From contig NZ_CANMQT010000004.1 of NCBI RefSeq assembly GCF_947500065.1, positions 124,001 through 188,000 on the forward strand: DNA of 64,000 nucleotides, in the 5' to 3' direction. This document shows positions 51,583 to 59,525 of the stretch, piece by piece. The DNA is from an uncultured Aquimarina sp. (GTDB taxonomy: Bacteria > Bacteroidota > Bacteroidia > Flavobacteriales > Flavobacteriaceae). The first letter of the stretch is position 1. Every line of letters begins with the position of its first letter. The position numbers and the translations under genes were made by a program. The notes beneath the pieces are model-generated. The model had not been told where the DNA came from and ran no database searches. It saw nothing but the letters and a program-made list of their open reading frames with translations.

Positions 51583-54360
51583 TTACATAACTAATTGTTT
51601 TTGAGATGGTTTAAACTTCGTCAATACAATACCATCAACTGCAGCTTCATATTCTTCCATGGTTGGTGTTCTACCTAAAATTGTAGACAAAACTACTACT
51701 GGTGTAGAAGACAATAAAGATTCTCCTTTTTTCTCACCAGAATCTCTAACAACTCTTCCTTGGAATAAACGTGTAGAAGTAGCCATCACCGTATCTCCTG
51801 GCGCAGCTTTTTCTTGGTTACCCATACATAAATTACATCCGGGACGTTCTAAGTATAACATATTCTCATACTTCGTACGTGCTAAACCTTTAGGTGCATT
51901 ATCATCAAATTCAAAACCAGAATATTTTTGCAATACTTCCCAATCTCCTTCCGATTTTAACTCATCCACGATATTATAGGTAGGAGGCGCTACAACTAAA
52001 GGAGCATTAAACTTAACTTCACCCTGTTGAGCTTCAATATTCTTTAACATTTGAGCTAAAATTTTCATATCTCCTTTATGGATCATACAAGATCCTATGA
52101 AACCTAAATCAACCTTCTTTGTTCCTCCATAAAAAGATAATGGTTGAATATTATCGTGTGTATAACGCTTAGAAACATCTTCATTATTTACATCTGGATC
52201 AGCTATCATTGGTTCTACAATCTTATCTAGATCAATAACAACTTCAGCATAATATTTAGCATCTGCATCTGGTTTTAACGCTGATTTAGTTCCTGTTTTA
52301 ATTTCAGTGATACGGTTATTAGCTTTATCAACTAACCCTTTAAGATCCTGCTTCGGATTATCCATACCCTTATCAATCATAATTTGAATACGATCTCTAG
52401 AGATTTCTAATGACTCGATTAACGTATCATCTTCAGAAATACAGATAGATGCTTTTGCTTTCATTTCGGCAGTCCAATCTGTAAATGTAAATGCTTGATC
52501 AGATGTTAATGTACCAATATGTACTTCTATAATTTTTCCTTGGAAAACATTTTCACCTTCAAACTGATTTAACATCTGCTCTTGAGTAGCGTGAACAACA
52601 TCACGGAAATCCATGTAAGATTTCATTTCTCCTTTAAAAGTAACCTTTACGGACTCTGGAATTGGCATAGTAGCCTCTCCTGTTGCTAATGCTAAAGCAA
52701 CTGTTCCTGAATCCGCTCCAAAGGCAACACCTTTTGCCATACGTGTATGTGAATCTCCACCTATGATTACATCCCAATCATCAACTGCAATATCATTTAA
52801 TACTTTATGAATTACATCTGTCATTGCATGATATTTCCCTTCAGGGTGACGTGCAGTAACTAATCCGAAGTCATTCATAAACTTCATTAATCTTGGAATG
52901 TTAGCTTTAGACTTATCATCCCAAACAGAAGCAGTATGACATCCTGATTGGTAACCTGTATCAACAATTGGAGAAATAACCGTAGCAGCCATCATCTCTA
53001 ATTCTTGAGAAGTCATCAAACCTGTAGTATCTTGAGAACCTACAATATTAACTTCAACTCTAACATTAGAACCTGCGTGTAATGTTTTACCTGGAGTCGT
53101 TCCTACTGCATTTTTATTGAATATTTTTTCAACGGCTGTTAACCCTTGTCCTTCAATAGAAATTTCTTTTGATGGAGCATATACTTGAGGAACATCAATT
53201 CCTAAAGTTTTAGCAGCAAAAGTTTGCAACTTCTTACCGAAAACAACAGCATAAGAACCTCCTGCTTTAATAAACTCCATTTTTTGAGGAGTTAATGCAG
53301 TCGAGATATCTTTTAATTCTTTATCTCCTTTATATAATTTCTTTGTCTTAGTATTTATGGTAAGTACTGTACCTGTATCAACAGAATACGTTTGTTTTAA
53401 TACTGCTTCTCCGTCTTCGTCAACAACTGTATTACCTTCAGCATCTTTTTGCTTTACCCAGTTTTTTAAATCAATACCAATACCACCAGTTACACCAACA
53501 GTTGTTAAAAAAATTGGTGCAATACCGTTTGTACCAGCGATTACTGGTGCAAAATTAATAAATGGAACATATTTGCTAAAAGGAACACCTGTCCATAATG
53601 CAACGTTATTTACACCAGACATCCTTGAAGAACCAACTCCCATTGTTCCTTTTTCCGCGATTAACATCACACGCTTATCAGGGTGTTGCTCTTTTAGGGC
53701 CAACAATTCGTTTTGCATGTCTTTATTATGCTCAAACATACACTGACCATGCAATTCACGATCCGATCTTGAATGCGCATCTGCTCCTGGAGATAATAAA
53801 TCTGTAGAAATATCACCAACTCCTGCGATGTAGGTAACAATCTCTATTTCTTCTTCAATCTCAGGTAATTTAGTAAAGAATTCTGCTTGGGCGTAACTTT
53901 CCAAAAGCTCTTTAGCAATAGCACTACCAGCTATAAAAGCATTCTCTAAACGCTCCATATCTGCTTCGTACAAGAATACTTGAGTCTTTAGCACTTTAAC
54001 AGCTTCAGCGGCTATAGCTACATCGTCACCTAAAGACAAATCTAATAACACCTCAACAGAAGGTCCACCCTTCATATGAGATAATTGTTCAAAAGCAAAA
54101 GCGGGAGTAATTTCTTTTACTACTTCTTGACCTAAAATAATTTCTTTTAAAAACTTCGCTTTCACACCTGCAGCACTTGTAGTCCCAGGTAAAACATTAT
54201 AGATGAAAAAGTTAAGAGAATCGTCACGATGTGCGTTGTCTTTATCTTTGATTTGCGAAATAATTTCGCTTAATAATTCAGCACCATCAATAGGTTTAGG
54301 GTGTAATCCTTGACCTTTTCGTTCTTCGATTTCCTCAATGTAATCCTTGTAAGTGTTCAT
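51583..54360 (-). CDS. acnB: Bifunctional aconitate hydratase 2 / 2-methylisocitrate dehydratase
   Basis: The 925-residue AcnB has the N-terminal HEAT-like domain ('YKDYIEEIEERKGQGLHPKPIDG', 'DNAHRDDSLNFFIYNVLPG', in part), then the swivel domain ('EKGTMGVGSSRMSGVNN') ahead of the catalytic core, the reverse of AcnA. Fe-S ligands lie in 'GFIGSCMIHKGDMK' and 'ERPGCNLCMGNQ'; 'GGDSHTRMAKGVAFGADSG' holds substrate residues. It serves the TCA cycle and, in the family, the methylcitrate cycle. Having both acnA and acnB side by side gives two aconitases with different oxidant sensitivity. Confidence 0.97.
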   Translation of the reverse strand: MNTYKDYIEEIEERKGQGLHPKPIDGAELLSEIISQIKDKDNAHRDDSLNFFIYNVLPGTTSAAGVKAKFLKEIILGQEVVKEITPAFAFEQLSHMKGGPSVEVLLDLSLGDDVAIAAEAVKVLKTQVFLYEADMERLENAFIAGSAIAKELLESYAQAEFFTKLPEIEEEIEIVTYIAGVGDISTDLLSPGADAHSRSDRELHGQCMFEHNKDMQNELLALKEQHPDKRVMLIAEKGTMGVGSSRMSGVNNVALWTGVPFSKYVPFINFAPVIAGTNGIAPIFLTTVGVTGGIGIDLKNWVKQKDAEGNTVVDEDGEAVLKQTYSVDTGTVLTINTKTKKLYKGDKELKDISTALTPQKMEFIKAGGSYAVVFGKKLQTFAAKTLGIDVPQVYAPSKEISIEGQGLTAVEKIFNKNAVGTTPGKTLHAGSNVRVEVNIVGSQDTTGLMTSQELEMMAATVISPIVDTGYQSGCHTASVWDDKSKANIPRLMKFMNDFGLVTARHPEGKYHAMTDVIHKVLNDIAVDDWDVIIGGDSHTRMAKGVAFGADSGTVALALATGEATMPIPESVKVTFKGEMKSYMDFRDVVHATQEQMLNQFEGENVFQGKIIEVHIGTLTSDQAFTFTDWTAEMKAKASICISEDDTLIESLEISRDRIQIMIDKGMDNPKQDLKGLVDKANNRITEIKTGTKSALKPDADAKYYAEVVIDLDKIVEPMIADPDVNNEDVSKRYTHDNIQPLSFYGGTKKVDLGFIGSCMIHKGDMKILAQMLKNIEAQQGEVKFNAPLVVAPPTYNIVDELKSEGDWEVLQKYSGFEFDDNAPKGLARTKYENMLYLERPGCNLCMGNQEKAAPGDTVMATSTRLFQGRVVRDSGEKKGESLLSSTPVVVLSTILGRTPTMEEYEAAVDGIVLTKFKPSQKQLVM

Positions 54361-54447
54361 ATTAATAGAATTCTTTTCAATGTTAAATGCAGCTCTATAA
54401 AATTATAGTTGGTTTATAAATTTATCTTTCCTGCTTGTATAAATTAT

Positions 54448-54610
54448 AATAATGCCATTTGCTCTGTGGCATCTTGGCAAGCAATATGATCCGATGCAAA
54501 ATTTCCTCTGCTAATATTAAAGATTTTTCGGTTACCTTAAAAGCTATATCAGCTCTCTCGGAAACTTGAGCACAAACCTTTTTTATTGTATCGATATCGA
54601 ATCGAATATC
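54448..54610 (-). pseudogene. Decayed fragment of an acnA 5' end
   Basis: Reading leftward from about 54605, the translation FDIDTIKKVCAQVSERAD, then LAEEIL, parallels AcnA residues 3-36 ([18 protein letters not shown] ... LAEKIL). After a deletion of about 30 codons and a frame change it continues ASDHIACQDATEQMALL, matching Acn[18 protein letters not shown], and then stops. It lies in the 568-base gap between the 54929 gene and acnB. The remaining gap (54611-54880) is AT-rich with no gene seen and presumably carries the acnB promoter. Confidence 0.85.
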
Positions 54611-54880
54611 ATTGTATTTTAGGTAATAAAAAGTCCGACAAAAATACGACTTTTACAGAATTTTATTAAACGAATAGCTTCAATAAAGCTTTTTTGCGTT
54701 TTTGAAAAAAATATCATATTTATTTATGGAAATCATCAATTATAAGGCCATTAAAATAGTAATCGCATAAAAAAATATCTAATATTTTAATTGCTTTATT
54801 CAAAAACTACGAAAACGTTATAGTTAATTATTTAATTTATTGAATTAAAAACAAACATTTTTAGCTTCAAAGCATAAAAA

Positions 54881-54907
54881 AAAGTGAAGTTGATAAAACT
54901 TCACTTT
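54881..54907 (-). terminator. Terminator hairpin
   Basis: Stem AAAGTGAAGTT / AACTTCACTTT with a small loop, 22 bases beyond the stop of the 54929 gene. Confidence 0.85.
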
Positions 54908-54928
54908 CTAAAATAACGTAAACTAAAA

Positions 54929-55402
54929 TTAGTTCTCTCTTTTTTCTCCTTTATGAGAACGACGACCTTTCTTTCCTTTTCTTCCTCTTTTCTTCTTTAT
55001 CTCCTCGTATTGTTTTAATTGTTCATCATTGAGAGATGCTTTAAATTTATCTTTCTCCGTCTTCATTTCCTCTTTCTGTGAATTTTTCATTGCTTTTTGA
55101 TCATCACTTAGGGTAGGCTTTAGCGCTTTATGCTTTCCTCTCCTAGAAAGGTCTTCATTTTTCACAATCGCCAACTGTTCTTCTGTATAAGTTGCATGCA
55201 GCGTTTTTTTGTGCGTAGCGTGTAACTCTCTTTGATGTTCTAATTGAGTTTTTTGGTCTTCAGACAAGCTTTCATTAAACTCTTTTCTTAATTCTCTTTT
55301 TTGCTTGCGATCTTCTTTTCGATCCACTGCCTCTTCGGATTGTGCCGACATTGTCAGAACTCCTAAAAACAAGATCATTGTGTAGGTTAAAACATTTTTC
55401 AT
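54929..55402 (-). CDS. Secreted, highly charged helical protein (Spy/DUF4890-like)
   Basis: The 157-residue protein has a signal peptide ('YTMILFLGVLTMSAQ', cleavage about residue 20). The mature part is almost all charged helices ('DRKEDRKQKRELRKEFNESL', 'LSEDQKTQLEHQREL', 'LSDDQKAMKNSQKEEM', 'LNDEQLKQYEEI'). It repeats an LS(E/D)DQ-like motif three or four times, as in periplasmic Spy/CpxP-like proteins with LTxxQ motifs. It ends in a Lys/Arg-Gly tail. Possibly a periplasmic chaperone or metal-stress protein; function unproven. Confidence 0.75.
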   Translation of the reverse strand: MKNVLTYTMILFLGVLTMSAQSEEAVDRKEDRKQKRELRKEFNESLSEDQKTQLEHQRELHATHKKTLHATYTEEQLAIVKNEDLSRRGKHKALKPTLSDDQKAMKNSQKEEMKTEKDKFKASLNDEQLKQYEEIKKKRGRKGKKGRRSHKGEKREN

Positions 55403-55686
55403 CTATCTATTCTTTTTTTATTATTAAACTTTGCTTCTAATGAACGTTCAATACTAAGACTGGTAGGAATGGAAAAGGTTTAATAAAGACATAAAAAATA
55501 ACAAAAAACTTTAGAAGATCTATGTATATAACCTGATGACAATATTCGTAATCAATTTGTATTACATCATTAGAAGTTAAAAGATTTTAACTCAGACCAC
55601 TTGATTTCTTTACAAACCCTTAAAAGAGAATTAAAGAAACGTTAAAAATGGGGTTATTTCCCCTTATTCTATTATTTTCGCGCATT
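55403..55686. other. Gene-free region upstream of the small-RNA candidate
   Basis: Part of a 421-base gap. AT-rich; it should hold the minus-strand promoter of the 54929 gene near 55410-55450. A short GGGG/CCCC hairpin lies at about 55650-55666. No reading frame worth calling. Confidence 0.5.
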
Positions 55687-55792
55687 CAAATTGAAGATAT
55701 CTGGCAATGATTTTCCCCAAGTATTCATTACCAAAAAATTCAATTGTTTGTAATTGCACAAAGCCCATTTCCTACTCAAATGGGCTTTTATT
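55687..55792 (+). ncRNA. Candidate structured small RNA with intrinsic terminator
   Basis: On the plus strand an outer stem CAAATTGAA / TTCAATTGTTTG encloses an inner stem TGGCAATGA / TCATTACCA with a 14-base apical loop (TTTTCCCCAAGTAT). A terminator follows (AAAGCCCATTT / AAATGGGCTTT then TTATTTAT). No plus-strand gene lies upstream to need that terminator. A consensus promoter is not clear (TATTTTCG at about 55674 differs by one base from TAnnTTTG). No known RNA family was recognised. Confidence 0.4.
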
Positions 55793-55823
55793 TATAATAA
55801 AAAAAAGAATATCCGTAATATTC

Positions 55824-56279
55824 CTAAAATTTAAAATTAAATTCATTTCTCTTCCAAGAATTTCCATACTTCCTAGTTAAAAAATCTTTCATTACATTAT
55901 TATAGCTTTTTATACTATCACTAATAATGCATTTTGGAAGAAAACATCCCTCAATTTCTTTAAATCTAAAATGATATTTTTTTTCTGTTGTACTGAGAGG
56001 AATTATAAAATTTTGTTTTAGTTCATTGGATAAGATACTATCTATTGAACTGTTATCTAATTTATTTGAAAAATCCTGATAAGTTTTCGCAATATAAACG
56101 GCTCTCTTCTGTGTTGGTACTCCGGTTATCAATAATGTAGGTTGACCTTCACGAATATGTTTATATGCAGAATTCCTAGAAATAACATCTCCATATAATG
56201 TACATTCAGTATTATTAAAACCTTGCTGAGCAACTACATTAATAGAGAAGAACAATGACAAAAAAATAATTTTATACAT
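55824..56279 (-). CDS. Small exported protein of unknown function
   Basis: The 151-residue protein has a signal peptide ('IIFLSLFFSINVVAQ', cleavage about residue 17). The mature part contains three Cys ('NNTECTLYG', 'EGCFLPKCII') that could form a disulfide, and 'PTLLITGVPTQKRAVYIAKTY'. No family recognised. It is 28 bases from the MoxR gene on the same strand and may be its last operon member. Confidence 0.7.
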   Translation of the reverse strand: MYKIIFLSLFFSINVVAQQGFNNTECTLYGDVISRNSAYKHIREGQPTLLITGVPTQKRAVYIAKTYQDFSNKLDNSSIDSILSNELKQNFIIPLSTTEKKYHFRFKEIEGCFLPKCIISDSIKSYNNVMKDFLTRKYGNSWKRNEFNFKF

Positions 56280-56307
56280 TCTTCACTTATTTTCATTAAA
56301 ATCGCCT

Positions 56308-57261
56308 TTAAAATAAGCTTTGAATAACATCTTCGATGCTAACACCTTCTGCTTCTGCCTTGTAGTTTTTAATCATCCGATGACGTAGGATACCCATTGC
56401 AACTGCTTGCACATCTTCTATATCTGGAGAAAATTTTCCTTTAATGGCTGCATTTGCTTTTGCGGCCAAAATAAGGTTCTGAGAAGCTCTTGGTCCTGCT
56501 CCCCAATCGATATAATTCTTAACTAAATCTGTAGCTGATTCTCCATTCGGTCTAGTTTTGGAAACCATTGCTACTGCATATTCCACTACATTATCTGCAA
56601 CTGGAATACGGCGAACTAAATGTTGAAAATCAATAATTTCTTGTGCAGTAAATAAAGGATTAATGGTTGCAGAAGTATCTCCAGTAGTTCTTTTTACAAC
56701 TTCTACTTCTTCTTCAAAACTAGGGTACTTTAATTCTATTGCAAACATAAACCTATCTAATTGAGCTTCTGGTAAAGGATACGTTCCTTCTTGCTCTATT
56801 GGGTTTTGTGTTGCTAGTACGAAATAAGGTAAATCTAGACTATAATTATGTCCAGCTACCGTTACTGACCTTTCTTGCATTGCTTCTAATAATGCAGCTT
56901 GTGTTTTAGGTGGAGTTCTGTTAATCTCATCTGCTAAAATGATATTAGAAAAAATAGGCCCTTTTATAAATTTAAAATGCCTAGACTCATCTAAGATTTC
57001 ACTTCCTAATATATCACTTGGCATTAAATCTGGTGTAAACTGAATTCTTTTAAAATCCAGCCCTAATGCCTTAGATATTGTGTTTACCATTAAGGTTTTA
57101 GCCAGTCCCGGAACTCCTATTAATAAGGCGTGACCTCCGGAAAATATTGAAATAAGTATCTGATCAATTACTTCTTCTTGGCCTATAATTATTTTAGCAA
57201 TTTCTTTTTTGAGTTCGGTATGTTTGCTTACCAGTTTTTCTACTGCTGCAACGTCAGACAT
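56308..57261 (-). CDS. MoxR-family AAA+ ATPase
   Basis: The 317-residue protein has Walker A 'GVPGLAKT' (about 43-50), Walker B 'IILADEINRTPPKTQ' (about 107-121), the pre-sensor 'VLATQNPIEQEGTYPLPEAQLDRF' region and sensor 2 'GAGPRASQNLI'. MoxR ATPases act as chaperone-like motors for von Willebrand-factor-domain or metal-enzyme partners. In Bacteroidetes they usually precede a DUF58/BatA cluster, which is absent here. Instead it follows three SurA-like isomerases by one base, suggesting a role in envelope protein biogenesis. Confidence 0.95.
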   Translation of the reverse strand: MSDVAAVEKLVSKHTELKKEIAKIIIGQEEVIDQILISIFSGGHALLIGVPGLAKTLMVNTISKALGLDFKRIQFTPDLMPSDILGSEILDESRHFKFIKGPIFSNIILADEINRTPPKTQAALLEAMQERSVTVAGHNYSLDLPYFVLATQNPIEQEGTYPLPEAQLDRFMFAIELKYPSFEEEVEVVKRTTGDTSATINPLFTAQEIIDFQHLVRRIPVADNVVEYAVAMVSKTRPNGESATDLVKNYIDWGAGPRASQNLILAAKANAAIKGKFSPDIEDVQAVAMGILRHRMIKNYKAEAEGVSIEDVIQSLF

Positions 57262-57262
57262 A

Positions 57263-58714
57263 TTATTTTTCTTTTTTTAACCAGTTACCGCTAAACTCAC
57301 AGTCTCTGTACTCACCATTAATTTTTATATATGTATCACTAATTTTTTCTTCCTGCCATTTACGAATTGCTTCAATTTGCTTTTTTCTAAGTGCTAGTTC
57401 TTGTATTTTCAAATAGTCTTTAGAATAATCTGCAATGTGTTCATCAAAACGATTCAATACCGTTATTAATTTAAATTTTTTACGGCCTTGACGATCTTGA
57501 TCAGGAATCACTAATGAAACTTCATTAGTTTTCAATTTTGATACTTGATCGTACAATATAGGGTCAATTTTGGTAAGTTCAAAACGTGTATCTCCTGTTG
57601 TAGGATTTAACAATTGACCTCCATCTTCTTTTGTTTCTTTTTCGTTACTAAATTTTCTTGCTGCCTCCTTAAAGTCGATAGTTCCGGATACAACTGCGGT
57701 ACGAACTGAATCCACAAGTTTTTGTGCTACTTCTACACTTTCTCTGGTAACATCAGGAATTAATAGAATATGTCTTACATCAATTTCTTCTCCTCTAATT
57801 TTATCTAGCTGTATGATATGCCATCCAAAATCAGTTAAAAAAGGTTCACTAACCTCTCCTTCTTGTAAACTAAATGCTACATCTTTAAATTCTTTTGCGA
57901 ATGGTGTCTGACGATTAAGCGTATACTTACCTCCTTTTGATTTGGATCCCGGATCCTGAGAATACAGCACTGCTTTTGTTGCAAAACTACTTCCATTCTC
58001 AAGGATATCAATTCTAAACTGTTTTAATCTATCTATTACTTTTTGCTCTTCTTCATCTGGTATTTTTGGCTCAATTACTATCTGAGCAAGTTCTAATTCG
58101 GTACCAAAAAGAGGTCTCTCATCTTCGGGAATCTCATCAAAAAACTCTCTTACCTCTTCTGGAGTAATCTCTACATCTTCTACTATTTTGGAGCGCATTT
58201 GCTCGGCCAGTCTATTTCCTTTATTGATTTCGAAAAGTTCTTTTCTAAAATCTTCTTCGCTATCTTTTCTATAAAATTTCAATACCTTATCCAAGGTTCC
58301 GAGCTCTCTAGTCATATAACTTAATTGCTGATCAACCATAGAATTAACCTCTGCATCCGTTACAATAACACTATCCTGAACTGCATGATGTGCATATAAC
58401 TTATTCTCGAACAAGCTTCCTGCTAATTCACAACGACCAACATCTTCCGCAGAAACTCCTTCGCTAATCAATTGTTGATATGCAATTGTGATATCACTCT
58501 CCAAAATTACATACTCTCCTATAACCGCAGCAACTCCGTCTATCTTAATTCTTTCAAATGGCTTTACAGAATCTTCTTTCTTTTCGGTCTTCTTCTTTAC
58601 ATCTTCTATGATTTCCTGAGCATACACCTGAGTACCTGCACAAAACAGCATTAACACAGCAAGCCAAGTAGCGTTCTTAATTATAGATTTCAAATTGTTT
58701 GTTTTTAATAGCAT
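57263..58714 (-). CDS. SurA-like periplasmic peptidyl-prolyl isomerase (parvulin type)
   Basis: The 483-residue protein has a signal peptide ('WLAVLMLFCAGTQVYAQ', cleavage about 33). A SurA N-terminal chaperone domain begins 'DGVAAVIGEYVILESDITIAYQQL'. Parvulin domain 1 follows ('TELELAQIVIEPKIP', 'YSQDPGSKSKGGKYTLNRQTPF', 'FGWHIIQLD') and then parvulin-like domain 2 ('DVRHILLIPDVT', 'FSNEKETKEDGGQLLNP'). It carries unfolded outer-membrane proteins. It overlaps the upstream lipoprotein isomerase by 38 bases and is one base from MoxR, so translation is coupled. Confidence 0.93.
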   Translation of the reverse strand: MLLKTNNLKSIIKNATWLAVLMLFCAGTQVYAQEIIEDVKKKTEKKEDSVKPFERIKIDGVAAVIGEYVILESDITIAYQQLISEGVSAEDVGRCELAGSLFENKLYAHHAVQDSVIVTDAEVNSMVDQQLSYMTRELGTLDKVLKFYRKDSEEDFRKELFEINKGNRLAEQMRSKIVEDVEITPEEVREFFDEIPEDERPLFGTELELAQIVIEPKIPDEEEQKVIDRLKQFRIDILENGSSFATKAVLYSQDPGSKSKGGKYTLNRQTPFAKEFKDVAFSLQEGEVSEPFLTDFGWHIIQLDKIRGEEIDVRHILLIPDVTRESVEVAQKLVDSVRTAVVSGTIDFKEAARKFSNEKETKEDGGQLLNPTTGDTRFELTKIDPILYDQVSKLKTNEVSLVIPDQDRQGRKKFKLITVLNRFDEHIADYSKDYLKIQELALRKKQIEAIRKWQEEKISDTYIKINGEYRDCEFSGNWLKKEK

Positions 58715-59525
58715 CTTTCGTAATATCCTTTTCTAATTTTTTTATCAGCTCTCGTTTCCTCTTATTTAATATAATCTGTCGTATCGTTGGCTTGATGTAT
58801 GTCAAAGGTGCTGTTTCATTTTTCTTAAGCACTTCTTTGATTTTAATCATATACACTCCCAAAGAATCACGCAATTGCACATATTTACCATCTTTAAGCA
58901 CCTTATTTCTATCTTGGTTCTTAAGAATTGGTATTTTATTTAATACCTGATCATATTGAACCCAAATCGAATCAGCAAAAGAAAATGTGGCGAATTCTAA
59001 TTTTTTACTTCGTAAATCTTCTTCATCCTCTTCATTAAAACGATTAAAACGTGTTTGCGTTGCAACAATATTATTATAATCAGGTGGCAAATGTAAGTAA
59101 CGTAGCTTTACTAACTCTTCATTAAGAATAAAATTTTCTAAATTTTCCGAATAATAAGAGGTCAGATCATCATCAGTAATCTCCATATTGATCGATTTAT
59201 TGATTACAGCATCTTTATAAGCATTAATATATAAAGTACTTTTATAATCTTCAACAAGATTATCAAAACCCTGAAGCTCAACTTCTGTTAAGTTTCGTTT
59301 AGATTGATCAATAAACAACTGCCTTGTAGCCCAAATATTAATATAGTTATTTATGATATTAAGACTATCTTCTTTGGCAGTATCTTTAGGAACAAGGTCT
59401 TTAATATCATCTTTATAGAGATACGTTTCGTTAACCCTTGCTACAACTTCTCTATTCCCTTGTCGATTCACATTTCCGCATGAAACAAACAAAAGAAATA
59501 GTACTATGATTGAAATATATCGCAT
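58677..59525 (-). CDS. SurA/PpiC-type isomerase-like lipoprotein
   Basis: The 282-residue protein has a lipobox (VLFLLFVSC). A SurA-N-like helical region follows ('VVARVNETYLYKDDIKDLV', 'QLFIDQSKRN'), with the rest resembling a degenerate parvulin domain ('LRYLHLPPDYNNI', 'IWVQYDQVLNKI', 'LGVYMIKIKEVLKKNE'). Isomerase residues are not convincing, so a chaperone role is more likely. It is the middle gene of three, with no space to the 679-codon neighbour and a 38-base overlap downstream. Confidence 0.85.
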   Translation of the reverse strand: MRYISIIVLFLLFVSCGNVNRQGNREVVARVNETYLYKDDIKDLVPKDTAKEDSLNIINNYINIWATRQLFIDQSKRNLTEVELQGFDNLVEDYKSTLYINAYKDAVINKSINMEITDDDLTSYYSENLENFILNEELVKLRYLHLPPDYNNIVATQTRFNRFNEEDEEDLRSKKLEFATFSFADSIWVQYDQVLNKIPILKNQDRNKVLKDGKYVQLRDSLGVYMIKIKEVLKKNETAPLTYIKPTIRQIILNKRKRELIKKLEKDITKDAIKNKQFEIYN

